A program made the translations under genes and the position numbers. The notes beneath the pieces were generated by a model. That model ran no database searches and was not told the origin of the DNA. It saw nothing but the letters and a program-made list of their open reading frames with translations. From an uncultured Lachnospiraceae bacterium (lineage in GTDB: Bacteria > Bacillota > Clostridia > Lachnospirales > Lachnospiraceae), in contig CAMWCA010000025.1 of NCBI GenBank assembly GCA_947172705.1, positions 1-46,677 of the forward strand: a DNA stretch of 46,677 nt. Reading direction: 5' to 3'. This document shows, piece after piece, positions 25,754 through 33,245 of the stretch (position 1 is the first letter of the stretch; the number at the start of each line of letters is the position of its first letter).

Positions 25754-27153
25754 TGTCCGTCTTCCCCATACAGCTCATCCCATTCCTCCCTGGGGATCGC
25801 CGTAATATTTCCCACATCATAATATACTTCATAAAACAGGTTAATCCAGTAATCTTTATCATCCTGAAGATCCGACTCATGGGCATTGCTGTAGGGACTT
25901 TGAAAAGCTTCCCGCAATTGAGGCACCACCACGATACCGTCTCCCTCGGGATCTGCCTTATCCGCCTTGATCATTTCCACCCGCTCGTTTTCTTCCCGAT
26001 AAATCCTTGCCAGATTCACAAGCTGGTCAAGATAGGTAAAGAACAGCCAGGCACATAAAATACTCACCAAACTGTATTTTGCCGCTTTTATGGTCAGCTC
26101 CTGATCCGCCACATCCACGATCCCCTGTATGCAGGCAATAAACAAAAAGATCCCAGCTCCAAAAAACGCCCTGTCCGCAGGCGTAGGCGCGATCGCCAGG
26201 GCATAGCTTGTCGCCAATGCTCCGATTAAAAACAATACCGTCTCACTTCTTCTGATCTGCCGCCATCCGCACAATTTTTTCTGTAATGCCAAAAGCACAA
26301 GCACAACCGCCGTAATCAAAATAACGCCCCAAAAAAGCTCCCGTATGCTCAGAGTAATCTTGTAGGTTCTTGAAAGCAGTCCCACAATACCGGTGTAGGC
26401 TCCCTGAGACATGGTGTCGCTTCTGTTTCTGATACCCGGCGCCGAGATCATGCCCAGCATCCCGCAGCACATTCCCAAAACGCCGGAAATCATGAAAGGG
26501 TACAGACTCCTTTTCCCCGCCTTTCTCTGATCCCACCAGAAGTTAGCGGCAAATAAAAGCACTAGCAGCAGACCGCCTCCGGAAGTATTTTCGTTACACC
26601 AGCCTGCAAGAACCCCAAAGAAAAAGCTGCCTGTTGTCAAAAGCAGGGGACGCCTGATCTTTTCCGGATGATTTAAATAAAATCGATAGAAGGTAATAAA
26701 CCCCAAAATGAAAACGCTGCCCCAAAGATAATTACATGCGCCGCAGATCCAGAGCATGGTCTGCCCAAAGCTGACTGCAAACTTCCACAAAAACAGGATA
26801 ATCAGCAAAAGCACAAAAATATCTTTCTTTTTCTTACGACTGATATTGGCGTACATTAAAAGTACAAGCGCCACAAACATCAGACTGTTCACCACATTGA
26901 ACACCATCTTGGGAACCGCCAGGGAAAGACGCACGTTAAACTGCCCGATTACCCTGCCGCTGTTTGACAGATATTCCCCATACTGCTGTTTGACCAGATC
27001 CCAAATAGAGCCTGCTTTCCTCACTTCTATTGCGTATGCATAGTCATCCGACATATAGGGAGTCAGTACATTATAAGCAAGTATTGCCAGAAATGCTGCT
27101 GCCAATATGATCCAGAATATCTGTTTTCGATGTTTCTCCACAAATGCTGCCAC
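25750..27153 (-). CDS. Polytopic membrane protein, DUF6056-like (possible GT-C-type glycosyltransferase)
   Basis: A 467-residue protein with roughly ten to twelve membrane helices. TPYMSDDYAYA, just after the first helix, places two acidic residues on the outer face, as in GT-C glycosyltransferases that use lipid-linked sugars. Later segments include WICGACNYLWGS and GWCNENTSGGG. The C-terminal 90 residues are soluble and acidic. The start lacks a strong SD (AGGAAGGG lies several bases upstream). I recognise the DUF6056-like layout but cannot name a substrate. First gene of a two-gene operon with the radical SAM protein. Confidence 0.72.
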   Translation of the reverse strand: MAAFVEKHRKQIFWIILAAAFLAILAYNVLTPYMSDDYAYAIEVRKAGSIWDLVKQQYGEYLSNSGRVIGQFNVRLSLAVPKMVFNVVNSLMFVALVLLMYANISRKKKKDIFVLLLIILFLWKFAVSFGQTMLWICGACNYLWGSVFILGFITFYRFYLNHPEKIRRPLLLTTGSFFFGVLAGWCNENTSGGGLLLVLLFAANFWWDQRKAGKRSLYPFMISGVLGMCCGMLGMISAPGIRNRSDTMSQGAYTGIVGLLSRTYKITLSIRELFWGVILITAVVLVLLALQKKLCGWRQIRRSETVLFLIGALATSYALAIAPTPADRAFFGAGIFLFIACIQGIVDVADQELTIKAAKYSLVSILCAWLFFTYLDQLVNLARIYREENERVEMIKADKADPEGDGIVVVPQLREAFQSPYSNAHESDLQDDKDYWINLFYEVYYDVGNITAIPREEWDELYGEDGQ

Positions 27154-27197
27154 TGCTTTTCCCTTCCTGTCGCATAATTGTCTTATTTTCTACCACC

Positions 27198-27225
27198 ATT
27201 ATACATGAAGTTTGCCCCGTGTCAA
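27198..27225 (-). promoter_or_regulatory. Sigma-A promoter of the membrane protein/radical SAM operon
   Basis: Minus strand TTGACA (27220-27225), 16-base spacer, TATAAT (27198-27203), about 45 bases before the start codon. Confidence 0.8.
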
Positions 27226-27272
27226 AATAAAACATTCCCTGATTGATAATACTGGTTCCCCGGTTCAAATTG

Positions 27273-27281
27273 TGATATACT
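27273..27281 (+). promoter_or_regulatory. Possible extended -10 promoter of mutS2
   Basis: TGATATACT is an extended -10 (TGn plus TATACT) about 40 bases before the mutS2 start. No good -35 is at the proper distance. Confidence 0.45.
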
Positions 27282-27319
27282 GAAACAGATTATTAGCAAA
27301 ACAAACAATCGAGGTTTTT

Positions 27320-29701
27320 ATGAACGAAAAAGTATTACGCACATTAGAATATACAAAGATCATTCAACTTTTAACGGAGAAGGCTTCCTCCGAGCCAGGT
27401 CGTGCTCTGTGCCGGGAGTTGACGCCCCAGACCGATCCGGAACAGATCAGAAGATCTCAGCAGGAGACTGCCGATGCTCTTTCCATGCTCTTTTCCAAAG
27501 GCTCTACCTCCTTCGGAGGCAACCGTGATCTCTCCATGGCGCTTCGCAGCCTGGAGATCGGCAGCACCCTTTCCGCCCCTGAGCTTTTGAAAATTGCAGG
27601 ACAGTTAGACAACGTGAGCAGGATCAAATCCTACGGCAAGGGTTCTAAGGAGGATGAAAAAGAAACTTCTCTTACCGCTTATTTTCATGGATTAGAGCCG
27701 GTTTCCTCCCTTGCAGGAGAAATCAACCGGTGTATCTTATCGGAAGAGGAAATTGCAGACGATGCCAGCCCGGGGCTGAAGCATGTGAGACGCTCTATAG
27801 TACTTACAGGAGATAAGATCCACTCCCAGCTTACCGGAATGGTAAACGGTTCCTACCGCAGTTATCTTCAGGACGCCGTTATTACCATGAGAGATAACCG
27901 GTATTGTATCCCTGTTAAAGCAGAATACAAGAGCCAGGTGCCTGGCATGGTTCACGATCAATCCTCTACCGGCTCCACCTTTTTCATTGAGCCGGCGGCA
28001 ATTGTAAATTTAAACAACCAGCTAAAGGAGCTTGCCATTCGGGAAAAAGAAGAGATTGAGGCGGTTCTGGCATCATTAAGCGCCCAGGCTTCCCAGCATA
28101 TATTTGAAATCTCCGAGAATCAGCGGATTATGACCTTTTTGGATTTTGTATTTGCCAAGGCATCCCTTGCCCTGGAAGAAAACGCAACCATGCCTCTGTT
28201 CAACACAGAGCATTATATTCATATTCGTAAAGGAAGGCATCCGCTCCTTTCGCCAAAGAAGGTGGTTCCCATCGACATCCATCTGGGACGGGACTTTGAC
28301 CTGCTGGTGGTCACCGGACCTAACACCGGCGGAAAGACCGTTTCCCTGAAAACCGTAGGTCTTTTTACCCTGATGGGACAGGCAGGGCTTCATATTCCGG
28401 CACTGGATCGCTCGGAGCTTTCCATTTTTAATGAAGTCTTTGCAGATATTGGCGACGAGCAGAGTATCGAACAGAGCCTCAGCACCTTTTCCTCCCATAT
28501 GACCTCCATCGTCTCCATTCTGAAACATGCGGACGAAAATTCTTTATGCCTGTTTGACGAGTTAGGCGCGGGAACAGATCCCACGGAAGGCGCGGCGCTT
28601 GCCATCGCCATTTTGGATCACCTTCACACCAGAGGCATCCGTACCATGGCAACCACCCACTACAGTGAGCTTAAGGTCTACGCCCTGTCCACGGATTTTG
28701 TGGAAAATGCCTGCTGTGAATTCAATGTGGAAACCTTAGCGCCTACCTACCGGCTGCTCATCGGCATTCCCGGAAAAAGCAATGCCTTTGCCATTTCCTC
28801 CAAACTGGGACTGCCGGATTATATCATAGAAGCTGCCAGAACTCAGATCACAGCCGAGGATAAAAGCTTTGAGGACCTGCTCACAGACCTGGAACAAAGC
28901 CGCGTTACCATTGAAAAGGAACGCCTGGAGATCGCTTCCTACAAGGAAGAAGTAAAGTCCTTAAAGGAAAAACTTCAGGCGAAAAACGAAAAAATAGACA
29001 ATGCCAAAGACCGGATTCTCCGGGAAGCGAACGAACGGGCACGGGAAATTTTGCAGGAGGCAAAAGACGTGGCGGACGAAACCATCCGCATATACCAGAA
29101 GGCAGGTCCCGGCGCTTCCCTGAAGGATCTGGAAAAGACCAGAGAACGTCTGCGGGGTGAAATCAACCGAAAAAACGACAAGCTTAAGCTGAAAACTGCA
29201 GAGCCGCAAAAAGAAAAGCTTTTAAAACCTGAACAGCTGAAGATCGGCGACAATGTTAAGATCCTCTCCATGGGGCTTAAGGGAACCGTCAGCACCCTTC
29301 CCGACCATAAGGGCAATCTTTTCATACAATGCGGGATCATGCGCTCCCAGGCAAATGTAAAGGATCTGGTATTGCTTGCAGATGAAATCCCCTCCGGACT
29401 TGCTTCCTTCCAGAAAAGTCATACCGGTAAGGTGAAAATGTCAAAAGCCTTCAGCATTTCTCCGGAGATCAATCTGCTGGGAAAAACTGTGGACGAGGCG
29501 CTTTCAGAGCTGGACAAATATTTGGATGACGCCTATCTCACCCATCTTTCCACCGTGAGAGTGGTTCACGGCAAGGGAACAGGGGCGCTGAGAAACGCCG
29601 TCCACAACCATTTAAAAAAGGTAAAGTATGTAAAATCGTATCGTTTAGGCGAGTACGGTGAAGGTGACGCAGGCGTCACAATTGTAACGTTTAAGGAATA
29701 A
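27320..29701 (+). CDS. mutS2: MutS2 (RqcU-type) ATPase/Smr nuclease
   Basis: A 793-residue protein. N-terminal clamp/lever helices; ABC-type ATPase with Walker A GPNTGGKT (333-340) and Walker B LCLFDELGAGTDP; a long coiled coil; a KOW-like segment (LKIGDNVKIL); and a C-terminal Smr domain with INLLGKTVDEA and VVHGKGTGALR. MutS2 lacks the mismatch-recognition domain of MutS. In Bacillus it senses collided ribosomes and feeds the RQC pathway; in other bacteria it suppresses recombination. The presence of rqcP in the same window agrees with the ribosome-rescue role. It starts at ATG after GAGG. Confidence 0.95.
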   Translation: MNEKVLRTLEYTKIIQLLTEKASSEPGRALCRELTPQTDPEQIRRSQQETADALSMLFSKGSTSFGGNRDLSMALRSLEIGSTLSAPELLKIAGQLDNVSRIKSYGKGSKEDEKETSLTAYFHGLEPVSSLAGEINRCILSEEEIADDASPGLKHVRRSIVLTGDKIHSQLTGMVNGSYRSYLQDAVITMRDNRYCIPVKAEYKSQVPGMVHDQSSTGSTFFIEPAAIVNLNNQLKELAIREKEEIEAVLASLSAQASQHIFEISENQRIMTFLDFVFAKASLALEENATMPLFNTEHYIHIRKGRHPLLSPKKVVPIDIHLGRDFDLLVVTGPNTGGKTVSLKTVGLFTLMGQAGLHIPALDRSELSIFNEVFADIGDEQSIEQSLSTFSSHMTSIVSILKHADENSLCLFDELGAGTDPTEGAALAIAILDHLHTRGIRTMATTHYSELKVYALSTDFVENACCEFNVETLAPTYRLLIGIPGKSNAFAISSKLGLPDYIIEAARTQITAEDKSFEDLLTDLEQSRVTIEKERLEIASYKEEVKSLKEKLQAKNEKIDNAKDRILREANERAREILQEAKDVADETIRIYQKAGPGASLKDLEKTRERLRGEINRKNDKLKLKTAEPQKEKLLKPEQLKIGDNVKILSMGLKGTVSTLPDHKGNLFIQCGIMRSQANVKDLVLLADEIPSGLASFQKSHTGKVKMSKAFSISPEINLLGKTVDEALSELDKYLDDAYLTHLSTVRVVHGKGTGALRNAVHNHLKKVKYVKSYRLGEYGEGDAGVTIVTFKE

Positions 29702-29728
29702 ATTTCTTCATCAGAAAGTGAGGTTTCT

Positions 29729-30430
29729 ATGGTAAACAGGCAAAAAATTTTAATTGTAGACGATGACAGCAATATTGCAGAACTGATCTCCCTTTATCTG
29801 ACCAAAGAATGCTTTGAGACCATGATTGCCAGCGATGGGGAAAGCGCGCTGCTGCTGGCGGACTCCTTTGCCCCTAACCTGATCTTGCTGGATTTGATGC
29901 TTCCGGGCATTGACGGCTACCAGGTATGCCGGGAAATCCGCTCTAAATCTTCCATTCCCATAATCATGCTTTCTGCCAAAGGCGAAATTTTTGATAAAGT
30001 TCTGGGACTGGAATTGGGCGCAGATGACTATATGGAAAAACCCTTTGATTCCAAAGAGCTTGTGGCAAGAGTAAAAGCTGTTTTACGCAGATACAAACCC
30101 GCTTCCTCCATAGCGGAAGCTTCTGATATTAAATGTGTGGAATATCCGGACCTTGTGATCAACCAGACCAATTATTCTGTCATCTATATGGGCAGAACCA
30201 TTGAGATGCCTCCCAAGGAACTGGAGCTTTTATATTTTCTTGCCTCCTCTCCCAATCATGTTTTTACCAGAGAGCAGCTTTTGGATCAGATCTGGGGATA
30301 CGAGTACATTGGAGATACCAGAACTGTGGACGTTCACATTAAACGTCTCCGGGAAAAAATTAACGATCATGCCGGCTGGCGGATCGCTACCATCTGGGGC
30401 ATCGGTTATAAATTTGAGGTGCGTCAATGA
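29729..30430 (+). CDS. OmpR/PhoB-family response regulator
   Basis: A 233-residue protein. Receiver domain with acidic pocket DDD (11-13), phospho-acceptor Asp55 in LILLDLMLPG and a conserved Lys in YMEKPF; C-terminal winged helix with TRTVDVHIKRLREK and WGIGYKFE. It starts after AAGTGAGG, 27 bases after mutS2, and its stop overlaps the kinase start as ATGA. Target genes unknown. Confidence 0.93.
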   Translation: MVNRQKILIVDDDSNIAELISLYLTKECFETMIASDGESALLLADSFAPNLILLDLMLPGIDGYQVCREIRSKSSIPIIMLSAKGEIFDKVLGLELGADDYMEKPFDSKELVARVKAVLRRYKPASSIAEASDIKCVEYPDLVINQTNYSVIYMGRTIEMPPKELELLYFLASSPNHVFTREQLLDQIWGYEYIGDTRTVDVHIKRLREKINDHAGWRIATIWGIGYKFEVRQ

Positions 30431-31851
30431 GAAAGACCCTTTACCTTAAATTTCTGCTTGCCTACTTTATATTTGGTTTTTTTGGTTTTATAGTTGTTGC
30501 CACCTTTGTAAGCAGCATGACCATGGAGCATTTGACAAGGGAAAAAGCGGAAGATCTGTATCGGGAAGCCACCCTGATCGCAAACACCTATGCTTCCGAT
30601 CTGTATAACAATGAAACCTCCCTGGATACGGTAAAAAAACAGCTGGACGCCCTGGATACCTATCTCTCTGCCAATCTTTGGATCATCAATCCTTCCGGAC
30701 GTATGATCCTGGATTCCCAGGCGCCCATTGATGTGGAAAACGAGACTGTAATCACCGGCTTTGACCCTACGGTTACAGAAAAATCTTATTATACCATGGG
30801 AAACTTTTTTGACAGCTTTACGGAGGAACAGCTCAGTGTATTTGCACCTATTACCTCCGGCTATAAGGTACGGGGGTACGTGGTGATCCACTATCCTATA
30901 AGCGCCATCACCGCCTCCTGCAACAGCCTTTTGAATATTTCCTATTTGATGCTGATCATTTTATTTTTGCTTTCCATGATCATCTTGATTTTCTTTACAG
31001 AAATGGTCTATTTGCCCCTGCGCAAAATAACCGAAGCCACAGAGCAATATGCCACCGGCAACATGCACTATGAATTTCAGATCGACAGCGAAGACGAGAT
31101 CGGTTATCTGGGCGCCACCCTTTCTTATATGGCAAACGAAATAGCCCGTTCCGAGGACGACCAGAAAAAATTTGTGGCAAACGTTTCTCACGACTTCCGC
31201 TCTCCTCTCACTTCCATCAAGGGGTACCTGGAGGCAATGCTGGACGGCACCATACCTCCGGAAGCTCATGAGAAATACCTCACCATCGTCTTGAACGAAA
31301 CGGACCGGTTGACGAAGCTGACCAACAGCCTGCTCACTTTAAACAACTTAAACACCAAGGGAATTATGCTGGATAAGAGTTTTTTTGACATCAACAAGGT
31401 AATCCGTAACACAGCGGCTTCCTTTGAGGGAACCTGTAAAAACAAAACCATTGCCATTGAACTAATCCTCACCGGCGATGAGCTGTTTGTCTGTGCAGAC
31501 ATTGGGAAAATTCAGCAGGTACTGTACAACCTTCTGGATAATGCCATTAAATTCAGCCATCCCGACTCCATTATTAAGATCGAAACCACAGAAAAACATA
31601 ACAAGGTTTTTGTCTCCGTTAAGGACAGCGGCATCGGCATTCCCAAAGACAACTTAAAACTGATCTGGGACAGATTTTATAAGTCCGACCTGTCCAGAGG
31701 TAAAGATAAAAAAGGAACCGGGCTTGGGCTTTCCATCACAAAGGAAATTATCCACGCTCACGGCGAGCATATCAACGTTATCAGTACCGAAGGGGTGGGA
31801 ACCGAATTTATCTTTTCCCTGCCCGTAGCCGATGACGGAAACGAAGACTGA
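30427..31851 (+). CDS. Sensor histidine kinase with HAMP domain
   Basis: A 474-residue kinase. TM1 at about 8-30, an extracytoplasmic sensor of about 130 residues, TM2 at about 175-195, HAMP, then HisKA with His255 in VSHDFRSPL and an ATPase domain with N box (NLLDNAIKFS), DSGIGIP and GTGLGLSI. It phosphorylates the adjacent regulator. The VSHDFRSPLTSIKG box is common in clostridial envelope-stress or antibiotic-response kinases, but the stimulus cannot be deduced. Translationally coupled to the regulator. Confidence 0.93.
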   Translation: MRKTLYLKFLLAYFIFGFFGFIVVATFVSSMTMEHLTREKAEDLYREATLIANTYASDLYNNETSLDTVKKQLDALDTYLSANLWIINPSGRMILDSQAPIDVENETVITGFDPTVTEKSYYTMGNFFDSFTEEQLSVFAPITSGYKVRGYVVIHYPISAITASCNSLLNISYLMLIILFLLSMIILIFFTEMVYLPLRKITEATEQYATGNMHYEFQIDSEDEIGYLGATLSYMANEIARSEDDQKKFVANVSHDFRSPLTSIKGYLEAMLDGTIPPEAHEKYLTIVLNETDRLTKLTNSLLTLNNLNTKGIMLDKSFFDINKVIRNTAASFEGTCKNKTIAIELILTGDELFVCADIGKIQQVLYNLLDNAIKFSHPDSIIKIETTEKHNKVFVSVKDSGIGIPKDNLKLIWDRFYKSDLSRGKDKKGTGLGLSITKEIIHAHGEHINVISTEGVGTEFIFSLPVADDGNED

Positions 31852-31864
31852 CAAGGAGTTTTTC

Positions 31865-32362
31865 ATGCACATTATTTTACATCAGCCCGAAATCCCCGCA
31901 AATACGGGAAATATTGGAAGAACCTGCGTTGCCACAGGCACAAGCCTTCATCTCATCGAACCTTTGGGATTTCGTCTGAACGAAAAAGAGATCAAACGAG
32001 CCGGTATGGATTACTGGGAGCATTTAGATGTGACCCGATATATGAATTTTGAAGAATTTAAAGCCTTACATCCCCAGGCAAAAATCTGGATGGCAACCAC
32101 CAAGGCAAAGCGGACCTACACAGAGGTTTCTTATGGTGCCGAAGATTTTATTATGTTTGGAAAAGAAAGCGCGGGAATTCCCGAAGAAATATTGGTGGAT
32201 TACGAAGAAAGCTGCATCCGTATCCCCATGCTGTCCCAGATCCGTTCCCTGAATCTTTCCAATTCCGTTGCCATCGTACTCTATGAAGCGCTGCGCCAGC
32301 AAAACTTTTCACAGCTTCAATTAGAAGGCGATCTCCACCGCCTGCAATGGAAAGAAAAATAA
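31865..32362 (+). CDS. trmL: tRNA (cytidine(34)-2'-O)-methyltransferase
   Basis: A 165-residue SPOUT methyltransferase. IILHQPEIPANTGNIGRTC opens it, FGKESAGIPEE is motif 2 and the knot region is IPMLSQIRSLNLSNSVAIVLYE. It methylates the ribose of the wobble base in tRNA-Leu isoacceptors. The start at 31865 follows AAGGAG; a longer frame beginning inside the kinase gene is rejected. It probably shares the two-component transcript. Confidence 0.92.
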   Translation: MHIILHQPEIPANTGNIGRTCVATGTSLHLIEPLGFRLNEKEIKRAGMDYWEHLDVTRYMNFEEFKALHPQAKIWMATTKAKRTYTEVSYGAEDFIMFGKESAGIPEEILVDYEESCIRIPMLSQIRSLNLSNSVAIVLYEALRQQNFSQLQLEGDLHRLQWKEK

Positions 32363-32390
32363 AATTATCAATGATACCATAAATAATAAA

Positions 32391-32434
32391 TTCCTCCTGC
32401 GTATCTTTACTAAGAAAACAGAACACAGGAGGAA
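32391..32434 (+). promoter_or_regulatory. Hairpin that pairs with the ribosome-binding site of the SIMPL gene
   Basis: TTCCTCCTG (32391-32399) is perfectly complementary to CAGGAGGAA (32426-32434), which holds the AGGAGG Shine-Dalgarno of the next gene. The 9-bp, partly GC-rich stem with a 26-base loop would mask the ribosome-binding site, suggesting conditional translation. Confidence 0.6.
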
Positions 32435-32439
32435 ATAGT

Positions 32440-33234
32440 ATGAAAAAAATACACGTCTTATTACTTTTAGGAATTCTCAGCGCAGGAATCATAGGGTGCA
32501 GAAGCGCCGCTTCCGAAAACGCCCAAACCGGAGAACTCCCTGCCCAGATTTCCGCTCTGGCAATGTCCCCATCAGATTCAGGCGAAACAAATTCCATCCT
32601 TGTAACTAGTAGCGAAAAGATCACCGTTGTTCCCGACATCGCGGAAGTGGTCTATTCCGTCCGCACAAAGGCAAAAGACGCCGCTGACTGCCAGCAGCAG
32701 AATTCCGCCGCGGTCTCCCAGGTGGTAGAACTGCTCAAAAGCCTCGGAGTTGCAAAAAACTCTATCCAAACCTCGGACTATTACATGAATCCTGTATATG
32801 ACTACAGTTCAAACACGGCGAGGCTCACCGGTTATGAAGCCATTGCCACTTTAACCGTCTCCAATCTTCCCATCGATGGATTAGAGGAAATTTTAGCCCA
32901 ATCGGTATTAAACGGCATCAACACCATTTCTTCCATCACTTATCAGGCAAGCAAGTATGATGAAAGCTATCAGGCGGCGCTTACCGCCGCTGTAAAAACC
33001 GCATTCCAAAAAGCGGAGGTTCTTGCAAATGCCGCGGGATGCAGCGTGGGAAAAGTCCTCAATATACAGGAGACCAGCGGTTATTCCCCTGCCCGCTATT
33101 CCGATTATGCGCTTACCAATCAATACCGCGCCGCCAAGGAAGAATCTCTTTCCGTCCTTGCTGACTCTGCAGGTATCATGCCTGGCGAGATCCAGGTGGA
33201 GGCAAGCGTGGTGGTAGAATATCAACTAAATTGA
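32440..33234 (+). CDS. SIMPL (DUF541)-domain lipoprotein
   Basis: A 264-residue lipoprotein: signal peptide ending LSAGIIGC (Cys20), a low-complexity linker, then a SIMPL domain from about 52 (ILVTSSEKITVVPDIAEVVYSV) to the C-terminus (IQVEASVVVEYQL). SIMPL proteins (YggE and BP26 relatives) are extracytoplasmic and have been linked to oxidative or envelope stress. The start follows a strong AGGAGG that lies in a possible masking hairpin. No partner kinase domain is present. Confidence 0.88.
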   Translation: MKKIHVLLLLGILSAGIIGCRSAASENAQTGELPAQISALAMSPSDSGETNSILVTSSEKITVVPDIAEVVYSVRTKAKDAADCQQQNSAAVSQVVELLKSLGVAKNSIQTSDYYMNPVYDYSSNTARLTGYEAIATLTVSNLPIDGLEEILAQSVLNGINTISSITYQASKYDESYQAALTAAVKTAFQKAEVLANAAGCSVGKVLNIQETSGYSPARYSDYALTNQYRAAKEESLSVLADSAGIMPGEIQVEASVVVEYQLN

Positions 33235-33245
33235 TCCGCCATAAG

